From contig CAWKIA010000042.1 of the NCBI GenBank assembly GCA_963849635.1, positions 1 through 64,000 of the forward strand: a DNA stretch of 64,000 bases. The letters are read 5' to 3'. The notes below the pieces were generated by a model. The model did no database searches, was not told the DNA's origin, and was given only the letters and a program-made list of their open reading frames with translations. This document shows positions 18,767-28,300 of this stretch, piece after piece (positions within the stretch are counted from its first letter, which is position 1; each line of letters begins with the position of its first letter). Origin of the DNA: CAVRUD01 sp963849635. Its GTDB lineage: Bacteria; Chloroflexota; Chloroflexia; Thermomicrobiales; UBA6265. The position numbers and the translations under genes were made by a program.

Positions 18767-19114
18767 ATGTACGCGATCTTCGCCGCTGTCAACGTCAAGC
18801 CTGCGCACGTAGGCGCGTTCAGGGAGGCAACCGCCCGTCAAGCGCGGGACACCGTCCGTGATGAGCCTGGCGTCCTCCAGTTGCAAATCCTGACCGACGC
18901 AGACGCTCCCAACCGCTTCTACTTCTTCGAGATTTTTCGGGACGAGGCCGCGGCGGAGGCGCATTGGGAGACGGAGGGTTTCAAGACGTGGTGGGCCACG
19001 GTTGCGGGCATGCTGGACGGAGCAACGCAGCGCATCAGCACTATGCGGACGGTGTTTCCTAGCGACCACGGGCTAGAGAAGCAAAAGGCCGGGCGATTGG
19101 ATTGGCAGGCCTGA
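18767..19114 (+). CDS. ABM-domain quinol monooxygenase-like protein
   Basis: 115 residues from ATG 18767 behind gaagggagacggc. MYAIFAAVNVKPAHVGAFRE, DEPGVLQLQILTDADAPNRF and YFFEIFRDEAAAEAHW match YgiN/ABM proteins closely. 67 bp after the previous ABM gene, so probably cotranscribed. Followed by a terminator-like repeat. The substrate is likely an aromatic or quinol compound, by family. Confidence 0.85.
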   Translation: MYAIFAAVNVKPAHVGAFREATARQARDTVRDEPGVLQLQILTDADAPNRFYFFEIFRDEAAAEAHWETEGFKTWWATVAGMLDGATQRISTMRTVFPSDHGLEKQKAGRLDWQA

Positions 19115-19175
19115 GCGGGCCGGCGCCCCACGGTGTCCGGCCCGTACCGTATGTGGCGCGCCGAATCGCCATGCT
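19114..19175 (+). repeat. 62-bp repeat with terminator-like hairpin, copy 2
   Basis: It lies at the stop codon of the ABM gene. The arms cgggccgg (19116-19123) and ccggcccg (19137-19144) form the hairpin; the following tatgtggcgcgccgaatcgc matches copy 1 at 17099-17160. Confidence 0.7.
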
Positions 19176-19378
19176 CGGTCACGCCATCCGGTCGGGCTAT
19201 CTATTTGCCGATCCGGGGTGTAGGGTGGGGCTAGTCGCCACCCGCATCCCCCGCCCGGCCGCAGGTCGCGCCCGGACGGCGCCTGCGCCGGTGGCCCCGG
19301 GCCGCGTCCCCCGGAGTGGTACGGTCGCACCGCCCCGCTCGGGGACTTGAGATCGCGTCCAGCGCGAAGGAGCACCCG

Positions 19379-19675
19379 ATGTACGCCATCGTCAACCGCC
19401 GCCGGATCAACCCCGACCGGGCGCAGGAGACGCGCGAGCGCGCCGCGAGCGAGTTCATGCCCAAGCTGCAACGGGCACCCGGCTTCGTCTCGTTCACCCT
19501 GGTCCAAGGGGAGGACGGCATCAACACCGCAGTCATCGTCTGGGAGGACAAGGCCCACGCCGACGCCTTCCGGGGGGACGCGGAGACCTGGACGCGCGCG
19601 CTGGACGAGATGGGGCACCGGGTCGAAACCCACGGGGAAGGCGAGGTCCTCCAGCACGTCACCCCCGGCGCCTAG
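19379..19675 (+). CDS. ABM-fold small protein
   Basis: 98 residues from ATG 19379 behind gcgaaggagcacccg. MYAIVNRRRINPDRAQETRE, APGFVSFTLVQGEDGINTAV and WEDKAHADAFRGDAETW have the ABM pattern. The third consecutive small protein of this fold. The three may have arisen by duplication, though identity between them is modest. Confidence 0.8.
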   Translation: MYAIVNRRRINPDRAQETRERAASEFMPKLQRAPGFVSFTLVQGEDGINTAVIVWEDKAHADAFRGDAETWTRALDEMGHRVETHGEGEVLQHVTPGA

Positions 19676-19812
19676 GCGGCGCGTCCCGGCCAGCGGTCGC
19701 CGCCTGACGGGACACCAGGGACAGGACGGCCAGTGCGGACAATTTCCATTCCCTGCGCCCCAAAATCCCTCGCTTTCGCGACTGCTGGTTGCACCAAGGC
19801 GATGGGCGCGAC

Positions 19813-20050
19813 CTAGTCGAGCGGACGGTACGGCAGCCGGTCCGTCGGCGGCACGATCGTGTCGTGCGCCGCATTCAGCGCGGTTACCGCCTCGGGCGTC
19901 TCCTCGCCGCCCCCCGCCAGTACCGGCATGAGGGCGTCGAAGAGGTCCTCGATCCCCGACGGGGTGAAGACGGTCAGCTGCCGGGCCGGCTCGGCGCCCG
20001 CGAGCGCGAACGGCGGGAAGACGAATGGGCGAGCCAGAGCACAGATCTCA
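19813..20050 (-). pseudogene. C-terminal cupin remnant
   Basis: GAEPARQLTVFTPSGIEDLF and HDTIVPPTDRLPYRPLD at the stop match the tail of cupin-2 domain proteins. The N-terminal half with the metal-binding His residues is missing; the frame upstream of about 20050 is unrelated. Probably an inactive fragment. Confidence 0.55.
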
Positions 20051-20131
20051 CCGCCCTCGCGGAGGCCGAGGCGCCGGTCCTGACCGGATCCCAGGCGGCT
20101 ACTCATTCGCCCCATGCAACCGGCTGGATCG

Positions 20132-21613
20132 TTACGACACCCAGTACCACTGCGCGAACTGCATCGTCAGCAGGACCAGCCCTGCCGCCGAGAGGCCGCC
20201 GAGGATGAGGCCCTGCCGCCGGTCTTTGATGAGCAGGGCGAGCACGACGAAGAGCGGGAACAGGACCAGCCCGAAGCGCGGCATGCTCATCAGGGGGTGG
20301 ACGGTCGACGGCGCGAACAGGGGCACCAGCAGCGGCGGCCAGATGTAGGCGCTGTAATAGAGCGGCAGCATGCGCAGCCCGATGATCGCCAGGGCGAAGA
20401 AGAGGATGGTGCAGACCAGCTCCAACCAGTCGGCATCCGCGACCTCCGTCCGCCAGGTCTCGCTGGTGATCGTGCTCCAGGTGGGTGAGGAGGCCAGATC
20501 GCCAAGCCAGCCCCACTCGGCGCCATCGATCTGGAAGGTCTGTTCCGGGCGATCCCCGATCGACTCCGTCACCGTGCACCCGAAGGCGGCACAGCGGAGG
20601 GTTGTCAGGGGGTCGGCATCGAACCGGTTCCACTGGAACTGAACGTAGATGAACGACGGGTCGTGCAAGCCGACCTGATCGAGCGCCCAGGGGATCGGGT
20701 TGCTCGCCTCAAACGCGGGATCGATGTTGCCCCGGCGATTTTGGGCATTGATGTCGTGGCTTTCCAGTTGGAGCCCGAAGATGATTGGCCCCAATGCCGG
20801 CAACCCGGCGAAGATCAGGGTGGGCAGGATGCTCGGCCACCGTCGGGGCGACTTGATCTGATCCCCGAACTGCTGCCAAAGCAAGACCGCGAACGGCAGG
20901 AGGAGAAAGACGCCCTGGGAGCGGGTGAGGGCGGCGAGCAGCCCCAGTGCCCCGGCTGTGAACCACGATCCGCGCCGGGCGGCGTACAGCGCGCCGACGG
21001 CCAGGAGGAGAAAGAGAGACTCCGTATAGACGGCGGAGAAGAAGAGCGACGTCGGGAAGACTGCCAGGGCGATGATCGTGCGGCGGGCGATGAGCCGGTC
21101 GAAGTCGAGGGCGACGAGGCGATAGAGGAGGACGAAGGCGACCAAAAAGCTGGCGTTCGCGATGACCCACCCGGCGGTCTCGGTCGCCACGCCGAAGACG
21201 TCGCTGCCGAGGCGCATCAGCCACGGAAAAAGTGGCCAGAACGCTGGATAGGTGTTGACGTGCTCTCCGTAGCCTTCCTCGGCGATCAGCTTGTACCAGA
21301 GGCCATCCCACAGGCGCAGGGGTTCGACCAACGTCCCGGCCCAACCACCGAGATCGGGCGGCACCCATGGATCCCAGGGAGCGGAATCCTCACGCAGGTT
21401 GCCAAAGTGATAGGCGAGGCTGGCGATTAACTGGACGGCGACGATGTGGAGCACGCCGACGCCGAGCGGAAACCCGAGCCAATCGGCGGTCGTGACCCGG
21501 CCGCGGGAGGCGGCCGAAACGCGGGGAGTCCGAGGCGCCGGTTGCACCCGGGGCCGGGTGGCCGACGAGCTGGCCCGGAATGTGGCGGGGAGGCGGGAAG
21601 GACGAGCGGTCAT
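20132..21613 (-). CDS. PIG-V/Gpi18-like mannosyltransferase (polytopic membrane protein)
   Basis: About 494 residues from MTARPS (an upstream in-frame start at 21673 is possible). Ten or more hydrophobic segments follow a basic N-terminus. The lumenal-loop signature PLRLWDGLWYKLIAEEGYGE near residue 95 carries the R-x-WD-x-x-W-Y pattern of PIG-V-type polyprenol-sugar-dependent transferases. HVNTYPAFWPLFPWLMRL and FPTSLFFSAVYTESLFLLL are also typical. It should transfer mannose from a lipid carrier to a lipid or protein outside the membrane. Intact, alone in its transcription unit. Confidence 0.85.
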   Translation of the reverse strand: MTARPSRLPATFRASSSATRPRVQPAPRTPRVSAASRGRVTTADWLGFPLGVGVLHIVAVQLIASLAYHFGNLREDSAPWDPWVPPDLGGWAGTLVEPLRLWDGLWYKLIAEEGYGEHVNTYPAFWPLFPWLMRLGSDVFGVATETAGWVIANASFLVAFVLLYRLVALDFDRLIARRTIIALAVFPTSLFFSAVYTESLFLLLAVGALYAARRGSWFTAGALGLLAALTRSQGVFLLLPFAVLLWQQFGDQIKSPRRWPSILPTLIFAGLPALGPIIFGLQLESHDINAQNRRGNIDPAFEASNPIPWALDQVGLHDPSFIYVQFQWNRFDADPLTTLRCAAFGCTVTESIGDRPEQTFQIDGAEWGWLGDLASSPTWSTITSETWRTEVADADWLELVCTILFFALAIIGLRMLPLYYSAYIWPPLLVPLFAPSTVHPLMSMPRFGLVLFPLFVVLALLIKDRRQGLILGGLSAAGLVLLTMQFAQWYWVS

Positions 21614-21854
21614 AGGGCGATCCGGCTCCGTGGCGTCCCGATGGCCCACGAGGGCGGCGCTGCCCGGGCACAAGCGCTAAGAGGCTCGCCAGCAAATCGG
21701 CAAAACCGCGCCAAGGGTACGTGCCGACCGCCAGGGGCGACAAGGAGGGTGCATCAGCAGGGGGCGTCGCTCGCAGTGAGAAGCCTAAAGAGCCCGGGCT
21801 GCATCCACAAATCCAGCGGAAGGTGGCTGAGAGGTCCAGATCAGTTCCGGCGTG

Positions 21855-23465
21855 ACGATTTGTAGGGGCGGACCTGTGTGTCCGCCCGGTCGGGATGCGG
21901 AGCGTATCGGGATGAGAACCATCGTTCCCAATGCGGTATTCGGCGGTTGGTCATCGGGCGGACACACAGAGCGTGTCTAGAGCGGGGGTGGTTGCGCGGT
22001 GGGAGCGCGTCGGCGGGATGCATTGGGTGGGGGCGTGGTGTCGGGGCGTGGTGGGCGCGGGTCGCCGTGGGTCGCGGCGGGCGGTAGGCGGCGAGCGGTC
22101 GTGATGCGGAGGCGTGCGCGGTGCGCAGGTTGGCGGCGGTGCAGCAACGTCCACTCGGCATCGACATTGGCGCGCAGCAGGAACGCCGCCCACCAGGGCC
22201 TTTGAGCAGCCGAAGACCGGTTCGACCAGCTTGCGTTGCCGGTAGAGCGTCTGGGCCTCGTCGGTGGCTATCACGCCGATGGGCGCAAGGCCGCCTCGTG
22301 TGCCAACCTCCAACGCGCCCTGGCGCGCGTCGGTGGTGCAGATCTCGAACTGGGGGCACACGGCACACGCGCGTCCCGGTAGACGCAGCACGGGCGATTG
22401 GTGCGCTTGGTGCGGAAGGTGAGGGGATGCGCGGGCAGGTGAAGGTGTCGGCGCCATCGTAGGCAAAGTGCTCTTATGGAAGGGATCGGCAGGGCCTGCT
22501 GTTGGGCCTCGGGCATGACGACGTTGTCCGCGCGGCACACGCCACGTCGCGCGTCGTGGTAGCACGTCGGCGAGGATGGTGGCAGGAACGAACGTGTGGC
22601 CACGACGGTCAGCAGCGGCAGTAACTGGCGTGGTGTCGGCGTCGGCACCACGCACGCGTCACCAACGGGCGGACGCGCGGGCAGGTCACGGGCGACGGCG
22701 CCTGGGCGTTGTAGCGGCCACGATCGTGCCGCCCTTGAGCAACCCGCCTGCGGGTTGGTAGATTCAGCGCTTGGAACGTCGGGGCGGTGACCTGGTCCAG
22801 CGCGCGCGGACCGGGTGCGCAGCCGCTCGCCTGGGCTAGCTCGTTTGGTAACGGGGCGGAGTGGGCGGGCGTGGGCGGTTCTGGGCTTCCAGGTCGCGAT
22901 GGCGGCCTCAACTCGATCAGCAACTGGGCAGGGCAGCGACGTGAGGGTGCGGTCGCGGGCGGCGTTGCCTCGATCTTGGTGCCGTCACGCCTGGATCGCT
23001 AGACGACCAAGCCGCTGGTCGCCGCGGTGGCGACGGTGCGGCGGAAGAGGACGTGCATGGCTCTCCGGTGGCGTTGATAGAAGCGCAGAGCGTGTTGTGG
23101 TCGGGCCGTTGCCCCCGGTGAGCACAGAAACGGCACCTGTTCGGCACAGGCGACCGCAGCGTGCGGCAGGAGCGCACCTCGCTCATGAACCCGTAGAGCT
23201 AGGCCCCGAGCAGCACGACCGGGTCGGAGGCCGGCGCCCGCTCGGATGACCACCGGGATGGGTCCCCAGCGCGGCCACTCCGCCTCGCTCAGTTCCTCGA
23301 GAAGGCGGCACGAAGCGCACCGGGTGGTGGGCGCACCAGTGTGAGCTTGGAGGTAGACGCCTCGGTGCGGCAGGGGCGGGGGGATGGGGAACTCTCAGCG
23401 GGATAGGACCAGGGTCTATTACAGCCAGGCTTTGGGAAGCTCACAGGTCCGCCCCTACAAATCGT
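21855..23465 (-). mobile_element. Decayed IS1182-like insertion sequence with 24-bp perfect terminal inverted repeats
   Basis: The ends 21855-21878 and 23442-23465 are exact inverted copies over 24 bp, beginning acgatttgtaggggcggacc. Inside lies a minus-strand transposase split over several frames. The left end also contains a nested 14-bp inverted repeat: tgtgtgtccgcccg at 21875-21888 against cgggcggacacaca at 21956-21969. No target-site duplication is evident at the immediate flanks. The inverted ends carry the same gtaggggcg core as the palindrome at 4112. Confidence 0.75.
21960..23300 (-). pseudogene. IS1182-family transposase, multiply frameshifted
   Basis: Recognisable pieces in order from the 5' end are ATARPQHALRFYQRHRRAMH (the 'RPDHSTIARFRQRH' region), PAHPLTFRTKRTNRPCCVYR, CAVCPQFEICTTDARQGALE (a CxxC zinc-binding stretch) and EAQTLYRQRKLVEPVFG (the C-terminal DDE region around the catalytic Glu). 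They fall in at least three frames with in-frame stops, so no transposase can be made. The degree of decay exceeds that in neighbouring genes. Confidence 0.75.
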
Positions 23466-23569
23466 ACTGTCGGGGCCAACGCGGAACACCGTGTTCGGCA
23501 GCCGACGTTCACCGCGGGCGGGGCAAAAGCGGTGCGACACACCCTCGGGACAATGCCGAGGCATCACCT

Positions 23570-24622
23570 CTAGTAGTAGATCGTTCGCGTGCGGTGATAG
23601 GGCTCCGCGCCGGGCGGGAGGGATTGGCCGAAGCTCCAAAGGGCCCAGTCGATCTCGAAGGCGCGGAGGGAGACGCCCCGGGCCGCGACCGCTCGGCGCA
23701 GGAGTTCGCAGGCCCAGATCGTCGCCGCTCGGATCTCGACCTCCGGCGCGGAGCCGGCTGGGATGAGGTCTCGCCGGGCGATCCGCTCCGCCAATTCGGG
23801 TGCATACGCCAGGATGCCGAAGCGGCGCAGCACCTGCGGGACTTTGTAGTCCGCGAATGCGGTCAGGACGTCAAGGTCGGAGAAGGTGGCCGCTCCGGCG
23901 CCGTGCAGGTCGGAGACCAGGATCTGGGCCCGCTTGTAGAGGGGGACCCGCAGGTCTCCGTAGGTTGCCACGTCCGCGAACGAGGGGAAGCGTGAGACCA
24001 CGAGGTTGACCGTCCGCGCCGCGGAACCACCCGCCTCATCGAGCAATGACCGAATCGCTGCTTCGCCGCCGTCGGTGGAGGCAACGCCCTTGGAGCCTAC
24101 GAGCAACCCCTGGCCAAGCTCGCGCAGGTTTGCCAGCCGTTCGGGAAAGAGCGGAATCAGTGTTGTATCGGGGGCGACGGCTGGATCGGCGGGCCGGAGG
24201 ATGGTCGCCAGATCCGCTTCGCTGATCCCCGCGAGATAGGCGGCGTCCCAGAGGGGGAATCCCTCCTCGACCGCCCGGGTTAAGGCCGCGGCCAGCGCCC
24301 AGTAGCCGTCGAAGACGTGGTTGCGGAAGCTCACGCGCCAGCGCGCGTTCGGGTCGTCGCCCTGCGCCCAGAAGCAGAAGTTCAGGGCGTCCAGCACCAG
24401 CACCCAGGCGGCGGTCCGCCAGGTGCCGTCGCGGAAGTGGAGCCTGGCCGTGGCCTCGTCGTCCCCGCCCCACTCCGGTGCCGGTGTTGGGGCCGCCGCG
24501 AGATCAGCGGCAACGGCGGCTATCCGTTCCGAGTCGATACTGACCTGGATGGCGCGTTCCATCACCGCTCGAGACGCGGTCAGGACGCCGAAGGGGTCAG
24601 TGGCTGGGTCTGCGACAATCAT
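23570..24622 (-). CDS. qng1: Queuosine 5'-phosphate N-glycosylase (DUF2419, Qng1-like)
   Basis: 350 residues from ATG 24622 (an upstream in-frame start adds 17 weakly conserved residues). The family hallmarks are present: RDGTWRTAAWVLVLDALNFC followed by FW in the first third, FDGYWALAAALTRAVEEG, FADYKVPQVLRRFGILAY, and YHRTRTIYY at the very C-terminus. DUF2419 proteins release queuine from queuosine monophosphate, allowing salvage of the base for tRNA modification. Intact. No other queuosine genes are in the window, so dependence on salvaged queuine is a reasonable inference. Confidence 0.88.
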   Translation of the reverse strand: MIVADPATDPFGVLTASRAVMERAIQVSIDSERIAAVAADLAAAPTPAPEWGGDDEATARLHFRDGTWRTAAWVLVLDALNFCFWAQGDDPNARWRVSFRNHVFDGYWALAAALTRAVEEGFPLWDAAYLAGISEADLATILRPADPAVAPDTTLIPLFPERLANLRELGQGLLVGSKGVASTDGGEAAIRSLLDEAGGSAARTVNLVVSRFPSFADVATYGDLRVPLYKRAQILVSDLHGAGAATFSDLDVLTAFADYKVPQVLRRFGILAYAPELAERIARRDLIPAGSAPEVEIRAATIWACELLRRAVAARGVSLRAFEIDWALWSFGQSLPPGAEPYHRTRTIYY

Positions 24623-24636
24623 GTCGCGTTGCGATC

Positions 24637-25059
24637 CTACTGTGTGCGCGGCGCGGTGTTTGTCCGCAGCCACGAGGCGAAGGCGTCGGTCGCCACGTCG
24701 CGGTCAGGCGCTTCCGCGATTGCTTCGAGGTGCTTGGCGATATCCAGCCAGTCTACGGCCAGCCGAATGCCATTGATGCGGAGAAAGATGGAAAGGGCTG
24801 CGTATCCGGTGCGCTTATTGCCATCGAGGAATGCTTGCGCTTGAGATATGCCGACGGCCAGCAACGCCCCGAGCGAGATTGGATCTTCGACGCCTTCGTA
24901 GAATGCGACCATGCGGGGCCGCATTACGGCACCTTCCAGTCGTCCGGGGTTGTGAGGTTGGGCAGTTTCGCCCATCCGCTCCATGACGTCCTGGTGGAGC
25001 GCAACGATATCGGCGACATCGAGCCACGCCAGTGGGCGCGAGGCGTGATTCGACATCAT
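24637..25059 (-). CDS. doc: Doc/Fic-family toxin with altered active-site histidine
   Basis: 140 residues; the start ATG 25059 overlaps the antitoxin stop by ATGA. The Fic/Doc core motif reads QAFLDGNKRTGYAAL near residue 75. In Doc toxins it is HxFxDGNKR, so the catalytic His is replaced by Gln (codon CAA, one base from CAC). The rest (DIVALHQDVMERMGETA at the start, RLAVDWLDIAKHLEAI later) is typical of the death-on-curing family. Doc normally phosphorylates EF-Tu; the His change predicts loss of that activity, or a sequencing substitution. Confidence 0.88.
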   Translation of the reverse strand: MMSNHASRPLAWLDVADIVALHQDVMERMGETAQPHNPGRLEGAVMRPRMVAFYEGVEDPISLGALLAVGISQAQAFLDGNKRTGYAALSIFLRINGIRLAVDWLDIAKHLEAIAEAPDRDVATDAFASWLRTNTAPRTQ

Positions 25060-25271
25060 CGATCTCGGAGATACTCGAGCCCTGGCTCGATCTCCGGCCA
25101 CACCTCGTCAAGCGCATCCCTCAATTCAGGCCGGAGGACAGGCCGAGTCTCGGCCGGAGTGATGTGGACATAGACCGGCTGTCCGTCCTGAAGACCCAAC
25201 TGTTCAAATTCTTCCTTGGGTATCGTGATGACGTAGCTATTGCCTGATTTTCGGATGTTTTGGGTAAACAT
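25056..25271 (-). CDS. AbrB/MazE-family antitoxin
   Basis: 71 residues. MFTQNIRKSGNSYVITIPKE is the swapped-hairpin AbrB DNA-binding domain, followed by a C-terminal acidic tail (ELRDALDEVWPEIEPGLEYL) likely to bind the toxin. Stop and toxin start overlap (ATGA), the standard arrangement of a type II toxin-antitoxin operon with autoregulation. Confidence 0.88.
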   Translation of the reverse strand: MFTQNIRKSGNSYVITIPKEEFEQLGLQDGQPVYVHITPAETRPVLRPELRDALDEVWPEIEPGLEYLRDR

Positions 25272-25351
25272 GGCAGCCTACTCCTGGGCAGCGAACTCCG
25301 CTGCTCGCAGAAGCATTCTATCATGATGTCAGATAATACTCTAAGAAGACC

Positions 25352-28300
25352 CTAGCGCTGCACCCAGCGGATGTACTCCGGCACCTCGTCCGGTTCGAGA
25401 GGAGGAGCCAGGAAGTAGCCCTGGCCGTAGTCGCAGCCCATCTCGCGCAGGCGGCCGAGCTCGTCCGCGGTCTCTATCCCCTCTGCCGTGACCCGCAGAC
25501 CCAGGTCGTGGGCCAGGCTGACGAAGGTCCGCACGATCGAGAGGCTGGGCCAGTCCATCGCGATCTCGCGCACGAAGGAGCGGTCGACCTTCAAACCATC
25601 GAAGGGCAGGCGGCGCACCAGGCTGAGGGCGGAGGCGTCAATGCCGAAATCGTCGATCGCCAGCATCACGCCCGTTGCCTTCAGGGTGTGGAGCGTCTCG
25701 GTGGTGATCCCGGCCGCTTCCAGAATGGTGTGGCCGGTGACTTCAAGCACCAGCCGCTCCGGGGCGATGCCGTGCGTGCGCAGGAGGCCGCTGATCATGC
25801 CGGCCAGGCCCGGCTGGCGCAACTGGCGGGCAGACAGGTTCACCATCACCACCGGGGCGCCATCCGGTGGCTGCCCCGTGGCTCCTGGCCCGAATCGTCT
25901 TCCCGGAACGGGGCCGGCGGGTGGACCGGCGTATCGGGGTGGCTGGGCAAACGCGGGGTAGGGTGGATAGGCGGTCTGGGCGGGTACCGCCGAGGCGATA
26001 CCGGGATAGCCCGGGTGCCCGGCTGGAGGCGGGTAGCCTGGGTAGGCGACCGGTGGGTAGGGCTGTGGATACGGAGGGTATCCATAGGGCGCCGGCGCCG
26101 GGTAGGGCGGATAGGGAGCGTACCGCGGATAGGCACCGTACGGGCCGTACTGGAGTGGATCGGTGGCGTACCCGGCCTGGCCGGGGTGCCCGCCAGGGAA
26201 CGGGGAATGCCAATGTCGCCCAGGAGCATCCTGGGCGCCGGGGTGGGGAGCCGTGTCTCGTGCGGCGTAGCCGGGGTAGCCAGCCAGGCCACCGGGGGCA
26301 CCGGGCGGCGGAGTGGTTCGGGCAGCCGTGCCGAGGGGCCAGTGAGCGGCGGCGGCCAACGCAGTGGCCAGCACCCACTCCCCGATCGAGGTGATCTGGC
26401 CGCTCTCCTCGGCCAGGCTGAGGAACTCCGCCGGGGCAACGAGCCCGCGGGCGGGGTGCTGCCAGCGGACCAGGGCCTCGAAGCCGACGAGGGCCCCGCT
26501 CGCCAGCGCGATCACGGGCTGGAAACGGAGGCGAAGTTCGTCGCGCTCCAGAGCGTGGCGCAGGTCGGATTCCAGGCCCAGCCGGGTCAGCACCTCCACA
26601 CCCATCGCAGCGTCGAAATTTGCCGCCTGGCCGCGGCCACTGGCCTTGGCCTGGTAGAGGGCGACATCGGCTTCCCGCAGCAGATCCCCGGCGGTGGTAG
26701 AGACGGCGGAGGTGCGGGCGATGCCGACGCTGGAGTCGATCCGGACCTCTGTCCCATTGAGATCGAACGGCGCGCACAGGGACGCGATCAGGCGGTCCGC
26801 CGCCGCTTCCGGCTGGGCATGCGCCATTTCGACGATCGCCACGAATTCGTCGCCGCCGAATCGCGCCAGGAACTCACCCTCGCGCAGGACGGTGGAAAAG
26901 CGTTCCGCCACCTGTTTCAGAAGAAGGTCGCCCGCCGCGTGGCCGAGGCCATCGTTGACGCGTTTGAACTGGTCTAAATCAAGGAGCAGGACGGCGATCG
27001 GCGCGTCGATGTCTACCTGGTGGCCGGTCAGCAGGGCGTCGAGTTTCTCGCTGAAGGCCGTCCGGTTGGGCAGCCGGGTAAGGGGGTCGTGGAAGGCCTG
27101 CCAGCGGAGGCGGCTTTCAGATGCTTTGCGGTCGGTGATGTCGTGGAAGTTGACGACGATGCCGGCCACGGTAGGGTCGGTCAGCAAGTTGGTGTGGATC
27201 GCCTCTACCCAGCGCCATTCCTGGTCGCGGCCCTGGAAGCGGAGTTCGACGGTCACCGGCCGCTCCGGCTCCAACAGCACCCGGCCCAGCGACTCACCCG
27301 CCATAGCGACATCGTCGGGATGGGTGGTCAGTTGGGCCTGGCCGATCATCTCCTCCGGGCGCCAGCCCAGCACCCGCTCGACCGAAGGGCTGGCCCAGGT
27401 GACCGTGCCATCCTTGGCCAGGATGCAGATGGCGTCGGTTGCATGGCGCACCAGCGCGAGGAGACGCTGGTCGCTGATGCGGCGAGCCTCGGCGTCGGTC
27501 GGGCTGGCGTGCGTGTGGTGACTGGCGGTGATATCGGTCATGACGCCACACCGGGAGAGGGGAGCCCCAGACCCATCGCGGATCAGCGTGGTTTCGTCCC
27601 GGATCCAGATGACGCGGCGGTCACGGGTGATCATCCGGTAGTCTGACCGGAACGGCTCCCCTGTGGCGTCGGCGGCCGCGACCTCGGCCAGGACGCGGCC
27701 CCGGTCTTCGGGGTGGAGCGCCTGGGCCCAGAGGGACGGATCGGCCAGCCACTCTGCCTGGGTGTAGCCCAGCAGCGGCCAAACCTGCGGGCTGATGAGG
27801 GAGACCTGATGGTACGACGGGATGCCGGGCTGGGCGCCGCAGACGTAGGCGATCCCCGGTCCCTGGCCGACCAGCTCCCGGCAGCGCTCCTCGGTCTCGC
27901 GCAGGCGCTGGACCAGGAACCCGTGCCGGAGCGGGGGGGAGATCTGCTCGACGAGATCCTGGACGACGGCGACATCCTCCGGCCGGAAAGGCGTAAGCGG
28001 CTCGTCGCGGGTCAGCGCGAAGGCGCCGATGACCCGCCGCCCCTGGCCGCCGGCGGCGTCCCCCGCGGATGAAGGCGAGTCGGTGAAGATGGGCACGACG
28101 ATCAGGCTCGAGCGCGCGAGGAGGGCATAGCCGTCGCCGAATTCCGGCCGGACCAGATCAGCGGCGGTTGAACCGCCCTGCGCGATGAACTCCCCAATGG
28201 TATGGGCGTAGAACGGTTCGCCGTGACTGACCACCTGCCCGCAGATGCCCTGTTCGATCGGCTGTGGCCAGCGGCCGACCACGTTCAGGGCAATGACCTG

